Assembly: GCA_963696105.1 (NCBI GenBank)
Contig: CAVOIP010000005.1
Location: 1,178,001 to 1,242,000 of the forward strand
Length of the DNA stretch: 64,000 nt
Source of the DNA: CAVRTM01 sp963696105
GTDB lineage: Bacteria; Actinomycetota; Actinomycetes; Actinomycetales; Dermatophilaceae
Direction: 5' to 3'
Below the pieces are notes generated by a model that was not told the origin of the DNA, did no database searches, and saw only the letters and a list, made by a program, of their open reading frames with translations. Of the stretch, positions 36,062-44,774 are shown piece by piece; position 1 is the first letter of the stretch; each line of letters begins with the position of its first letter. A program made the position numbers and the translations under genes.

Positions 36062-36838
36062 ATGACTGACCAGCACTCCACGACGGTGGCCGCCCAGCCC
36101 GACGAGCCGCAGCCGGACCAGCACGCGGAGGCCGCCGAGCCGCAGCCGGACAGGCGCGCGGAGATCGCCGAGCCGCACGCTGTCCAACCGGACCGGCTTG
36201 ACCAGCCTGAGTCACCTGCCGTTGCCGAGCCTGCCGCCGGCTCGAACAGCGCGGCGGACGACGACGACGCTGAGCGTGCGCCGGAGGGTTCCTCGGCGGC
36301 CGGTGGCACGTCCGCGGGTGCGGCCGCGGCCGACGAAGCTGCAGCCCACGGTGGTGCAGCGACGTCGCGGACGGGCCACCTGGAGCGCGAGGGTGAGGTC
36401 GCGGCGGACTTCCTCGAGCAGCTGCTCGACATCGCTGACATGGACGGAGACATCGACGTCGACGTCGACGGGGACCGCGCCGCCGTGGCGATCGTGGACT
36501 CCGAGGAGGGGCGCGTGTCGCGCCGTCTCGTCGGCCCGGACGGCAAGGTCCTCGACGCGCTTCAGGAGCTGACGCGGCTGGCGGTCCAGGCGGCCACCGG
36601 TGAGCGCAGCCGCCTGATGCTGGACGTCGCCGGACACCGGGCCGAGCGCCGCAGCGCGCTGGTGGAGCTGGCACGTACGGTGATCGCCCAGGTCCGCGCG
36701 ACCGGTGAACAGCAGGCGATGGAGCCCATGACGGCTTTCGAGCGCAAGGTCGTTCACGACGAGGTCGCCGCGGCTGGGCTGGGATCCGACTCCGAGGGTG
36801 TCGAGCCGCACCGTCACGTCGTCGTCCTGCCTGGATGA
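36062..36838 (+). CDS. jag: Jag/KhpB: KH-R3H RNA-binding protein
   Basis: 258 residues from the ATG at 36062. A disordered, acidic, Pro/Ala/Glu-rich N-terminus of about 100 residues is followed by a KH domain (VGPDGKVLDALQELTRLAV; the usual GKRG loop reads GPDG) and an R3H domain (MTAFERKVVHDEVA, Arg-containing). Co-conserved with YidC; relatives act as global RNA binders in division and envelope control. Confidence 0.92.
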   Translation: MTDQHSTTVAAQPDEPQPDQHAEAAEPQPDRRAEIAEPHAVQPDRLDQPESPAVAEPAAGSNSAADDDDAERAPEGSSAAGGTSAGAAAADEAAAHGGAATSRTGHLEREGEVAADFLEQLLDIADMDGDIDVDVDGDRAAVAIVDSEEGRVSRRLVGPDGKVLDALQELTRLAVQAATGERSRLMLDVAGHRAERRSALVELARTVIAQVRATGEQQAMEPMTAFERKVVHDEVAAAGLGSDSEGVEPHRHVVVLPG

Positions 36839-36845
36839 CGGTGCC

Positions 36846-36859
36846 GTTTCACGTGGAAC
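36846..36859. promoter_or_regulatory. parS-like site
   Basis: GTTTCACGTGGAAC, one mismatch from GTTTCACGTGAAAC, between jag and rsmG. The nearest non-coding parS to parAB. Confidence 0.75.
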
Positions 36860-36899
36860 GCGCCACCGCGCCGTGCTGTGATCGACGATCGGTGCTGCC

Positions 36900-37682
36900 G
36901 TGACCACCGATCGCCCGGGGTCGAGCTCCATGGATGGCAACGTGCGGCCTCGTGACGCGCAAGCAGCGGGTGCAAACCAGGGCGTGACGGCACCTCCGCC
37001 TGCGCCGGCCGCGGCCGCTGAGGTGTTCGGGAGCCGGTTGGCGCTCGCAGAAGAGTTCGCCGGCATCCTGGCTGACAGCGGCGTCTCCCACGGACTCGTG
37101 GGCCCCCGTGAGGTGCCCCGCCTCTGGGAGCGACATGTGCTCAACTGCGCGGTGGTCCACCCGGCCCTCCCGGCGGGCGCCGAGGTGATCGACGTCGGCT
37201 CGGGCGCGGGCCTTCCGGGTCTTGCCCTGGCGATCGCGCGTCCCGACATCCGCATGCACCTGGTGGAGCCCATGCTCCGCCGCACGGCCTGGTTGTTGGC
37301 GGCCGTCGACGAGCTGGGACTGGACAACGTGGAGGTGCACCGGGGCCGCGCCGAGCAGTTCTGGGACCAGCTGTCGGCGCCGGTGGTGACAGCACGAGCT
37401 GTCGCACGACTGGGTGAGCTCGGTCGCTGGTCGCTACCCCTGTTGCGGCCTGGCGGGTCGATGCTGGCGCTGAAGGGTGCGTCGGCGCAGGAGGAGCTGG
37501 ACGCCGACCGGGCGTCACTGCGCCGGTTGGGCGCCGTCTCGGATGCGGTCGAGACGTATGGCACTGACCTGATCTCGCCCGCGACCATCGTGGTGCGCGT
37601 GACCCTCGGCGCCAAACCAGCTCGCCGGGAGCGGGCGACGAAAGCACCCGCCAAGCGATCCGGCCGGCGGCGGCCGCGCTGA
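36900..37682 (+). CDS. rsmG: RsmG: 16S rRNA (guanine-N7)-methyltransferase
   Basis: 260 residues; the GTG start is the most upstream plausible one. SAM-binding motif VIDVGSGAGLPGLALAI and motif VTARAVARLGEL. Methylates 16S G527. The C-terminal 20 residues are strongly basic. The extra N-terminal 40 residues are Ala/Pro-rich, so a later start is possible. Confidence 0.95.
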   Translation: MTTDRPGSSSMDGNVRPRDAQAAGANQGVTAPPPAPAAAAEVFGSRLALAEEFAGILADSGVSHGLVGPREVPRLWERHVLNCAVVHPALPAGAEVIDVGSGAGLPGLALAIARPDIRMHLVEPMLRRTAWLLAAVDELGLDNVEVHRGRAEQFWDQLSAPVVTARAVARLGELGRWSLPLLRPGGSMLALKGASAQEELDADRASLRRLGAVSDAVETYGTDLISPATIVVRVTLGAKPARRERATKAPAKRSGRRRPR

Positions 37683-37917
37683 CCCGGACCACTGTTTGCC
37701 CATGCGCCGCACTGCTGTCCGAAACGGACAAGGCTGGCATTTCGACCACTCGGGGCCAACACGGGCAGCGCAGGCACAGACGGGAACGACGATGGCGATG
37801 CACGGCCGCAGGCACTCTTTCCCATGCGGTGTGTGCTGTCAGGAAGCCGCTCCGGAACCGGATACGGTAGGTCCGCGTCGGGGAAAACCCCTCCGGCAAA
37901 CGAGAATGAGGTGACGG

Positions 37918-39537
37918 GTGTCGACGTCTGGACTGGCTCCATCGGGGCTGGGTTGGCCGCAAGCCGAGGTCGGCGAACGCACTACTGACGATGCGGAAGG
38001 GCTGGGCTGGCCCGGCACTGGCTCCGGCTCTGCGCCCGGGAAGGCATCCGTGTCCGGAACTGCGTCGGACAGCACTCTTCCCGGCGCTGTCACCGGTCAT
38101 GAGGAGTGGGTTTCCCGTGAAACCTCCCCAGCCGACAGTCCCCGTGGGTCGACTGTGGGTAACGCATTCGAGCGTGGACCGGCAAGCGCCGCCACGACGA
38201 TGGCGGTGGCCGAGGCCGCGCTGGCCGAGACGGCTGGTTGGGCGGCGACGAGTAGTACGGGCGATCACTCGACAGACCCCGACCACGGCTCAGTGGCAAC
38301 GGCCGCTGCGCACCCCAACGTTCCGCCAGTGGTTCCACGTGAAACGTCGCCAGGTGAGACGCCGATTACTGCGGTGTCACAGACGCCGCTAGGACATGCA
38401 GACTCCTCCCTCACTCACGCGGTCGCAGATCCGTCAGTTCCACGTGAAACGTCGCCACGCGCGCAGTCGTGGGTGGGGCCAGAAGCGTCGGTAGGCGACG
38501 CGCCAAGCCTGCCCCGTCCAGACGCGGTCGCGGACCTGGACGTTCCACGTGAAACACGGGCTGAGCCCACTGCCGAGCAACCGGTTCGGCGGACCTTGAC
38601 GCAGGTGGAACGCGAGCGAGCCGCGCTCGCTGACGAGCTGCCACCCACCGACGACGACACCCCGCTGGCGCGGCAGGTGGCAGTCGACGCCCGTCGGCGG
38701 ATCACCCTGTCCGGAAAGGTGTTCCCGAAGCCGGACCAGACCCGGATCCTGACGGTGGCCAACCAGAAGGGCGGCGTGGGCAAGACGACGACCACCGTCA
38801 ACGTGGCCGCGGCCCTGGCCCAGGCGGGCCTTCGAGTCCTGGTCATCGACATCGATCCCCAAGGCAACGCCAGCACGGCGCTGGGCATCGACCACCACGC
38901 CGAGGTGTCCAGCATCTACGACGTGCTCGTGGACGGTATGGACATCGCGGACGTCATCCAGGAGTGCCCCGACATCCCCAATCTTTGGTGTGCACCGGCG
39001 ACGATCGACCTCGCGGGGGCCGAGATCGAGCTGGTCAGCCTCGTGGCCCGCGAGACCCGCATGCAGCGTGCCCTGCGCAGCTACATCGACGCGGCGGCCG
39101 CCCGCGGTGAGGAGCGGCTGGACTATGTGCTCATCGACTGCCCGCCCAGCCTCGGCCTGCTCACCGTCAACGCCTTTGTCGCTGCGGAAGAGGTGTTCAT
39201 CCCGATCCAGTGCGAGTACTACGCCCTCGAGGGGCTCTCGCAGCTGTTGAAGAACATCCAGCTGATCAAAACCCACCTCAACCCTGATCTGCACGTCTCC
39301 ACGATCCTGCTGACGATGTATGACGGCCGCACCCGCCTGTCGGCGCAGGTGGCCGACGACGTCCGTAGCCACTTCCCCGACCAGGTGCTCCGCACCACGG
39401 TCCCTCGCTCGGTGCGCATCTCGGAGGCGCCGAGTCATGGGCAGACCGTTTTGACGTACGACCCATCCAGCAGTGGTGCCCTCTCCTACCTCGAAGCTGC
39501 CGGCGAGCTCGCCGATCGCGGCTCCAGCGCGGAGTAG
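37918..39537 (+). CDS. parA: ParA: chromosome-partitioning ATPase with long N-terminal extension
   Basis: 539 residues against about 300 for typical ParA. The ATPase core starts near 275 (RILTVANQKGGVGKTTTTVN, deviant Walker A), with DIDPQGNAS and VLIDCPPS. The N-terminal 240-270 residues are low-complexity and contain four VSRET or VPRET motifs at residues 65, 139, 174 and 209, each encoded by a parS-like site in the same reading frame. The GTG at 37918 has GAGG upstream; a downstream start cannot be excluded, but the constant frame argues for translation. Confidence 0.9.
   Translation: MSTSGLAPSGLGWPQAEVGERTTDDAEGLGWPGTGSGSAPGKASVSGTASDSTLPGAVTGHEEWVSRETSPADSPRGSTVGNAFERGPASAATTMAVAEAALAETAGWAATSSTGDHSTDPDHGSVATAAAHPNVPPVVPRETSPGETPITAVSQTPLGHADSSLTHAVADPSVPRETSPRAQSWVGPEASVGDAPSLPRPDAVADLDVPRETRAEPTAEQPVRRTLTQVERERAALADELPPTDDDTPLARQVAVDARRRITLSGKVFPKPDQTRILTVANQKGGVGKTTTTVNVAAALAQAGLRVLVIDIDPQGNASTALGIDHHAEVSSIYDVLVDGMDIADVIQECPDIPNLWCAPATIDLAGAEIELVSLVARETRMQRALRSYIDAAAARGEERLDYVLIDCPPSLGLLTVNAFVAAEEVFIPIQCEYYALEGLSQLLKNIQLIKTHLNPDLHVSTILLTMYDGRTRLSAQVADDVRSHFPDQVLRTTVPRSVRISEAPSHGQTVLTYDPSSSGALSYLEAAGELADRGSSAE
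38110..38123. promoter_or_regulatory. parS-like site inside parA (1)
   Basis: GTTTCCCGTGAAAC, one change from GTTTCACGTGAAAC; encodes ParA V65-SRET. Confidence 0.65.
38332..38345. promoter_or_regulatory. parS-like site inside parA (2)
   Basis: GTTCCACGTGAAAC; encodes V139-PRET. The next site is exactly 105 bp on. Confidence 0.75.
38437..38450. promoter_or_regulatory. parS-like site inside parA (3)
   Basis: GTTCCACGTGAAAC; encodes V174-PRET, 105 bp from its neighbours on both sides. Confidence 0.75.
38542..38555. promoter_or_regulatory. parS-like site inside parA (4)
   Basis: GTTCCACGTGAAAC; encodes V209-PRET, last site before the ParA ATPase core. Confidence 0.75.
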
Positions 39538-39600
39538 CGCCATCTCGACCGTCATGCAGCACGCTGCCCCGAGATCTGCCCCAATGAGAGGTTCACGTTC

Positions 39601-41310
39601 ATGAGTGAGAAGCGCCGTGCGCTCGGTCGCGGACTGGGGGCACTCATCCCCAGCACACCACCCGGAGAGAACGGGAGCCGCCCGGTCGACGTCTTCTTCA
39701 AGGACAACTCCGCCGGACGCGTGCGGCCCAGCGCCTTCGGTCCGGTGTCGCGCGACGGTGAAGCCGGCGATGTTTCACGGGAAACGGTCGCGCGGCAAGA
39801 GACCCCGGCAGAGGGTCACGACCAACGCGATGTTTCACGGGAAACGGCCACACCGCAACAGACGCCGCCAGCCGACCACGACCGTGGCGATGTTTCACGG
39901 GAAACGGCCACACCGCAACAGACGCCGCCGGCCGACCACGACCGTGGCGATGTTTCACGGGGAACGTCGGACGCCGGGGCCCGGCAGGACGACACGAACG
40001 GACAACGTCACGTCGACCCCGAGCAGGCACCCTCTTCCACGACGGAAGACCCCGTCGTCGACGCGCGCGCCCATGCCGGCATCGAATCCGACGAACGTTT
40101 CACGGGAAACGACACAGTTCAAGACCCGGGCGTCCATGGTGGCGACTCGACGGAACCGGTCCTCCACAACGGCGCCGTCGACACGACCTCCGACTCCACC
40201 GCTGCTTCGTCCGGCGTCGCCGAGCCGCAGACGTCTTCGCCCAGCGCGCCATCGCCCGGTTCAGGCGCCGATACGGCTCCGATCGAACCCTCCACTGACG
40301 GGCGTCCACATGAGACGGCCGGAGATGGCGTCATGTCTGACCGTTCCGACACCAATGGTGGGGTCAGCTCGCCGGTAACGGGTGGCCAGTCTCCGGACGG
40401 GAACGGAATGGACGCACCGGCAGAGGCAGACGGAAGCGAGCTGGCGCCGGTGCCGGGAGCATGGTTCGCCGAGCTGCCGGTCCTTTCGATCCGTCCGAAC
40501 CCACGCCAGCCGCGGACGGTGTTCGACGACGACGACATGGCCGAGCTGGCCCACAGCATCGCCGAGATCGGCGTGCTGCAGCCGGTGGTCGTCCGGCCCA
40601 TCCCCGCCGATGAGCTGGCCGACGTCGTCGCGCAGCCGGGCGGGGAGCGGGCGCAGTACGAGCTGATCATGGGTGAGCGCCGCTGGCGCGCCACGCAGGA
40701 GGCCGGCCTGGCCACCATCCCGGCGATCATCAAGGAGACGCACGACGACGACCTCCTGCGCGATGCGCTGCTGGAGAACCTGCACCGCAGCCAGCTCAAC
40801 GCGCTGGAGGAGGCTGCTGCCTATCAGCAGCTGCTGGACGACTTCGGCTGCACCCACGACGAGCTGGCCACGCGGATCGGTCGATCACGTCCGCAGATCT
40901 CCAACACCCTTCGCTTGCTCAAGCTGCCCCCGCTGGTGCAGCGGCGGGTGGCTGCGGGTGTGCTCAGTGCCGGTCACGCCCGCGCCCTCCTCGGTCTGGC
41001 GGACGGTGCGGCGATGGAGCGGCTGGCGCAGCGGATCGTGGCCGAGGGGCTGTCCGTGCGCAACGTCGAGGAGATCGTGACGATCGGCAGCAACGACGCG
41101 CCGCGCCCGGCGCGCCGTCCGCGCGCCGGTGCCCGTCACCCCCAGCTGGACGACATCGCCGCGAGGCTGTCCGACCGCTTCGACACCCGCGTCAGCATCG
41201 CGTTGGGCCAGCGCAAGGGGAAGCTGACGGTCGAGTTCGCCTCGGTGGACGACCTGAACCGCATCGTGGAGCTGCTCGGATCCGCTCCGGACCAGGCCGA
41301 GCACGACTGA
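39601..41310 (+). CDS. parB: ParB: chromosome-partitioning CTPase with repeat-bearing N-terminal insertion
   Basis: 569 residues, roughly 200 longer than typical. The conserved N-terminal ParA-contacting peptide (MSEKRRALGRGLGALIPS) is separated from the core by about 270 low-complexity residues. The core (from about 293) has IRPNPRQPR, the CTP-binding MGERRWRAT, LLENLHRSQLN and the HTH IGRSRPQISNTLRLLKLP. Residues 57-120 contain near-identical 20-residue repeats starting DVSRET, each encoded over a parS-like site. 63 bp after parA. Confidence 0.93.
   Translation: MSEKRRALGRGLGALIPSTPPGENGSRPVDVFFKDNSAGRVRPSAFGPVSRDGEAGDVSRETVARQETPAEGHDQRDVSRETATPQQTPPADHDRGDVSRETATPQQTPPADHDRGDVSRGTSDAGARQDDTNGQRHVDPEQAPSSTTEDPVVDARAHAGIESDERFTGNDTVQDPGVHGGDSTEPVLHNGAVDTTSDSTAASSGVAEPQTSSPSAPSPGSGADTAPIEPSTDGRPHETAGDGVMSDRSDTNGGVSSPVTGGQSPDGNGMDAPAEADGSELAPVPGAWFAELPVLSIRPNPRQPRTVFDDDDMAELAHSIAEIGVLQPVVVRPIPADELADVVAQPGGERAQYELIMGERRWRATQEAGLATIPAIIKETHDDDLLRDALLENLHRSQLNALEEAAAYQQLLDDFGCTHDELATRIGRSRPQISNTLRLLKLPPLVQRRVAAGVLSAGHARALLGLADGAAMERLAQRIVAEGLSVRNVEEIVTIGSNDAPRPARRPRAGARHPQLDDIAARLSDRFDTRVSIALGQRKGKLTVEFASVDDLNRIVELLGSAPDQAEHD
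39772..39785. promoter_or_regulatory. parS-like site inside parB (1)
   Basis: GTTTCACGGGAAAC, one change from GTTTCACGTGAAAC; encodes V58-SRET. Confidence 0.7.
39832..39845. promoter_or_regulatory. parS-like site inside parB (2)
   Basis: GTTTCACGGGAAAC, 60 bp from site 1; encodes V78-SRET. Confidence 0.7.
39892..39905. promoter_or_regulatory. parS-like site inside parB (3)
   Basis: GTTTCACGGGAAAC, 60 bp from site 2; encodes V98-SRET. Confidence 0.7.
39952..39965. promoter_or_regulatory. parS-like site inside parB (4)
   Basis: GTTTCACGGGGAAC, 60 bp from site 3; encodes V118-SRGT. Confidence 0.6.
40097..40110. promoter_or_regulatory. parS-like site inside parB (5)
   Basis: GTTTCACGGGAAAC, here in a different reading frame from the other embedded sites (read as RFTGN). 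Confidence 0.65.
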
Positions 41311-41443
41311 CGGCGCCTGAGCGGCCCGGCGCACGAGGGGGTGTCGCGCCGGGCCGTCTCACGGCGGTCGGTCCCTGCGCGTGGTCGTGTCCCGGCCGGT
41401 GCCGTCGGGGACGAGCAGCGTGAGCGCTGGCGCCCGCGCGGTC

Positions 41444-42409
41444 TCAGCGTGCCGGGCTGGGTGCCTGGGTGCCCAGCAGAGCGTGCTCGACCATTCGTGC
41501 GTAGATGGCGGTCGGGTCCAGCCCTGCCGCGCCGAGCGCGAGCGGGACGAGCGAGGTCTCGGTCATTCCCGGGGAGATGTTGCCCTCCAGGAACCACGGG
41601 GTCCCCGCGGCGTCGATGATGAGGTCCATCCGGGACAGGTGGCGGTGGCCCAGCACCCGGTACGCCGTCAGTGCGGCCGCGGCAGCCGCGGCCGCGGTCT
41701 CGCGCGACAGACGGGCCGGCGCGAAGAACTCGGTGGCGCCGGCGGTGTAGCGCGCGTCGTAGCTGTAGACGCCGCCGTCCGGAACGATCTCCACGGCCGG
41801 GAGCGCCTGGGGTGCGCCGTGCTCGTCCTCCAGCACGGTCACGCTCACCTCGGTGCCGGCGATGAACGTCTCCAGCAGTGCGATATCACCGTACGCATAG
41901 GCGGCCACCATCGCGGTCGGCAGCTCCTCGGCCGTGCGAACGATGCTGAGGCCGAGAGCCGAGCCTCCGCGTGCCGGCTTCACCGCGAGCGGCAGGCCGA
42001 GTGACCCGACCACCGCGGCCAGCACCGCGGCTGCTCCGAGCTCGCGGAAGGTGGCGTGCGAGAGGGCGACGCCGCGGGGAGTGGACACGCCGGCGGCACT
42101 GACCAGGGCCTTGGCGACCGGCTTGTCCCACGTGAGCCGGCAGGAGGCCGGCCGCGCGCCGACATACGGGATCTGGAGCGTCTGCAGCACGTCACGCAGC
42201 GCGCCGTCCTCGCCCGTGGCGCCGTGCAGCACCGGCCAGACCACGTCCGGACGGGTCGCGCTGATGGCGTCCAGCAGGGTGGAGTCGACGTCGCGGACAT
42301 GGGTCTCGCAGCCGCCGCGGGCGAGTGCGTCGGCGACGCGGCGGCCTGAGCGCAGCGAGACGTCGCGCTCGTGGCTGAGCCCGCCGGCGAGGACCAGGAC
42401 GTGGGTCAT
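41444..42409 (-). CDS. ddl: D-alanine--D-alanine ligase-like ATP-grasp enzyme
   Basis: 321 residues from the ATG at 42409 behind AAGGAG. N-terminal VLAGGLSHERDVSLRSGRRV, WPVLHGATGEDGAL, and ATP-grasp motifs VKPARGGSALGLS and the metal-binding FLEGNISPGMTETSL. Makes D-Ala-D-Ala for peptidoglycan precursors, or a related dipeptide. Actinobacteria usually have another ddl elsewhere, so this may be a paralogue. Confidence 0.87.
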   Translation of the reverse strand: MTHVLVLAGGLSHERDVSLRSGRRVADALARGGCETHVRDVDSTLLDAISATRPDVVWPVLHGATGEDGALRDVLQTLQIPYVGARPASCRLTWDKPVAKALVSAAGVSTPRGVALSHATFRELGAAAVLAAVVGSLGLPLAVKPARGGSALGLSIVRTAEELPTAMVAAYAYGDIALLETFIAGTEVSVTVLEDEHGAPQALPAVEIVPDGGVYSYDARYTAGATEFFAPARLSRETAAAAAAAALTAYRVLGHRHLSRMDLIIDAAGTPWFLEGNISPGMTETSLVPLALGAAGLDPTAIYARMVEHALLGTQAPSPAR

Positions 42410-42500
42410 GTCGTTCTCCTTGACGAGAGCGGGCTCGTGCGGCCTTGAGGGGCGACGCACCACGCCGCCGTGCAGGTTAAGCGGTATATCACCGGACGGG

Positions 42501-43811
42501 TCAGAAGGAGTCGGGGCCGGGCATCTGGACCGACGGCGCCGACCCGTCGGAACCGGGCGCAGAACCGGCTGCCGTCCCGAACGTCTCGATCAGCTCGAGC
42601 TCGCTGCGCACGACGCCGGAGAACCGGCGGACGCCTTCGCGGATGCGGTCGGGGTCGGGATAGCAGTAGGACAGCCGGGCGTAGCGGTGGCCGGTGCCGT
42701 CGGCGAAGAAACCGGTGCCCGGCGCGTAGGCCACCCGCTCGGTCACGGCCCGCGGCAGCATCGCCTTGGCGTTCACGCCGTCGGGCAGGGTGACCCAGAC
42801 GTAGAACCCGCCGTCCGGATGCGTCCACGTGGCCTCGGGCAGCAGGGTGCTGAGCGCGTCGAGCATGGCGTCGCGCCGCTCACGGTAGAGCTCGCGGTAG
42901 ACCTTGATCTGCGCCTGCCAGTCACAACCCGCCAGGTAGCTGGAGACGGTCATCTGCGCGAACGCGCTCGGGCAGAGGATGGCCGACTCCGAGGCCAGGA
43001 CCAGCTTCTCGCGCACGGCGTGCGGCGCGACGGCCCAACCGACCCGCAGACCGGGGGCGAACGTCTTGGAGAACGAGCCGAGGTAGACCACCCCCTCCTC
43101 GGACAGGGAGCGCATCGCCGGGTAGGGGTCGCGGTCGAAGCCGAGCAGACCGTAGGGGTTGTCCTCGAGCACGAGGATGCCGTGCCGGGCGCAGATGTCG
43201 AGGATCTGCGGCCGCCGCTGCACCGTCAGCGTCGTACCGGCGGGGTTGGAGAACGTGGGCACCGTGTAGAGGAACTTGATCCGCTGGCCGGCGGCCTCCA
43301 GGGCGACGATCCGCTCCTCCAGCGCCGCGGGCACCAGGCCCTCGTCGTCGGAGGTCACGTGGGCCACCTGCGCCTGGTACGCCGCAAAGACGCCGAGCGC
43401 GCCGACATAGCTGGGCGCCTCGGCCAGGATCACGTCACCGGGGTCGATGAACACCCTGGTGACCAGGTCCAGTGCCTGCTGCGAGCCGGTCGTGACCACG
43501 ATGTCGTCCGCATGGGCGCGGATACCCTCGAGCGCCATCACCTCGAGGATCTGTTCCCGCAGCCGCGCGTCGCCCTGGCCGGAGCCGTACTGCAAGGCGG
43601 TGGGTCCGTGGGAGCTCAGCAGCCGCTGCACCGTCTCTGCCACGGTGTCCATCGGCAGGGCGGACAGGTAGGGCATCCCGCCTGCGAGGGACACCACCTC
43701 CGGGCGCGAGGCGACCGAGAAGAGCGCGCGGATCTCCGAGGCCGTCATGCCCGCCGTGCGCTGGGCGTAGGAACCCCTCCAGGGGTCCAGGCGCGAGCCG
43801 TGCTCGGTCAT
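42501..43811 (-). CDS. PLP-dependent aminotransferase, class I/II (2-aminoadipate aminotransferase-like)
   Basis: 436 residues from the ATG at 43811, RBS AAGGAGG. Fold type I with VVSLAGGMPYLSALP, GSGQGDARLREQI, VTTGSQQALDL, the PLP-lysine SGSFSKTFAPGLRVG-type motif (YLGSFSKTFAPG) and C-terminal Arg in YARLSYCY. The LysN/MocR-aminotransferase branch, without the GntR HTH. Substrate unknown. In the same direction as and 91 bp upstream of the ligase gene, possibly an operon. Confidence 0.88.
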   Translation of the reverse strand: MTEHGSRLDPWRGSYAQRTAGMTASEIRALFSVASRPEVVSLAGGMPYLSALPMDTVAETVQRLLSSHGPTALQYGSGQGDARLREQILEVMALEGIRAHADDIVVTTGSQQALDLVTRVFIDPGDVILAEAPSYVGALGVFAAYQAQVAHVTSDDEGLVPAALEERIVALEAAGQRIKFLYTVPTFSNPAGTTLTVQRRPQILDICARHGILVLEDNPYGLLGFDRDPYPAMRSLSEEGVVYLGSFSKTFAPGLRVGWAVAPHAVREKLVLASESAILCPSAFAQMTVSSYLAGCDWQAQIKVYRELYRERRDAMLDALSTLLPEATWTHPDGGFYVWVTLPDGVNAKAMLPRAVTERVAYAPGTGFFADGTGHRYARLSYCYPDPDRIREGVRRFSGVVRSELELIETFGTAAGSAPGSDGSAPSVQMPGPDSF

Positions 43812-43927
43812 GGTCGGTCCTCCTTCCGGTGCGGTGCTGCTCGGGGGTGTACGGGCGCGGAACACGCGTGGTAGGAGTCTGACATGAGGGCCCACGAGGA
43901 TGGCGGAGCGTCTCGCGGGCGCGCCCT

Positions 43928-43941
43928 GTTTCACGGGAAAC
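43928..43941. promoter_or_regulatory. parS-like site
   Basis: GTTTCACGGGAAAC in the 185-bp divergent gap between the aminotransferase and GNAT genes; identical to the parB-embedded version. Confidence 0.65.
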
Positions 43942-43996
43942 CGCCTTCCCCCGGCACCTGCCGCCGTGCCGCGGCGAGGACCGCGGGGGCGGCGCC

Positions 43997-44632
43997 ATGA
44001 GCGGGCGTGAGCTGCTGTCCCTGACGCTCGACCGGCTGGACGACCTGCCCGACCCCTGCCGGACCTGCCTCTTCTGGGAGCTGGACCCGGTCCTCGCCCA
44101 GCGCGCGCACGAGCGCGGCGACCCCGAGCTGGACAAGGAGTCCTGGGTGTCCGCGGCCCTGCTGGAGTGGGGCAGTGTCGGGCGGGTCGCGTACGTCGAC
44201 GGCGCCCCGGTCGGCTACGTCACCTACGCCCCGGCCTACCTCGTTCCGCGGGCGGCCGGTTTCCCGACGGCCCCGATCTCCGGCGACGCGGTGCTGCTGA
44301 TGACCGCGGCCGTCGCCCCGGAGCACTCGGGCGGCGGACTCGGGCGCATGCTCGTGCAGGCGGCGGCCAAGGACCTGCACCGGCGCAACGTCCGCGCGAT
44401 GGAGGCGTTCGGCCGGTCGGTCCCGGGCCCGCACCAGCTGGGTGGCTGCGTGCTGCCGGCGTCGTTCCTGTCGGAGGTCGGCTTCAAGACGGTGCGTGAG
44501 CACGCGGTGTGGCCGCGGATGCGGCTGGACCTGCGCACGGCGCTGTCCTGGCGCGAGGACATGGAGGCGGCTGTCGAGCGGCTGCTGCAGCAGGTGCGGC
44601 AGCCGGTGCTGACGCGCGGACCCCAGCTCTGA
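43997..44632 (+). CDS. GNAT-family N-acetyltransferase
   Basis: 211 residues from ATG. Acetyl-CoA binding region: VLLMTAAVAPEHSGGGLGRMLVQAAAKDL (the Q/RxxGxG/A loop as SGGGLGRML). An N-terminal CxxC-like CRTCLFWE precedes the fold. The syntenic M. tuberculosis gene between cwlM and parB (Rv3916c) supports a conserved but unknown substrate. Confidence 0.85.
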   Translation: MSGRELLSLTLDRLDDLPDPCRTCLFWELDPVLAQRAHERGDPELDKESWVSAALLEWGSVGRVAYVDGAPVGYVTYAPAYLVPRAAGFPTAPISGDAVLLMTAAVAPEHSGGGLGRMLVQAAAKDLHRRNVRAMEAFGRSVPGPHQLGGCVLPASFLSEVGFKTVREHAVWPRMRLDLRTALSWREDMEAAVERLLQQVRQPVLTRGPQL

Positions 44633-44652
44633 GCCCTGGTCGTACGACGCCG

Positions 44653-44709
44653 CGCGCAGCGACGGCACGAGCAGCGACGGCACGCGCAGCGACGCCACGT
44701 ACGGCGTCG
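44653..44709. repeat. three 15-bp tandem repeats within an inverted repeat
   Basis: Degenerate copies of CGCGCAGCGACGGCA at 44653, 44668 and 44683. They are enclosed by CGACGCCG (44645-44652) and CGGCGTCG (44702-44709). Lies between the convergent GNAT and cwlM genes, so may act as a bidirectional terminator. Confidence 0.5.
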
Positions 44710-44774
44710 CCGGGTGCGGTGAGCCACGTGCGGGGACACCCAGGGTCGGGCGCGTGCCAGGCGCCCGGCCGTCG

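Larger units (their letters stand above)
39769..39969. repeat. 60-bp tandem repeat in parB, three units plus a partial fourth
   Basis: Units at 39769, 39829 and 39889 plus a partial copy at 39949. Units two and three differ at a single base; unit one is more diverged outside its parS core. Each unit encodes 20 residues beginning DVSRET and carries one parS-like site. Confidence 0.9.

Noticed and set aside
37683..37917. Small gene between rsmG and parA
   Set aside because: No frame with a start, RBS and plausible codon use; only a weak 6-bp hairpin TGTCCG-AAA-CGGACA.
39769..39969. Regular 60-bp repeats considered as a CRISPR array
   Set aside because: Whole 60-bp units are repeated with no unique spacers, they are in frame in parB, and the conserved core is parS.
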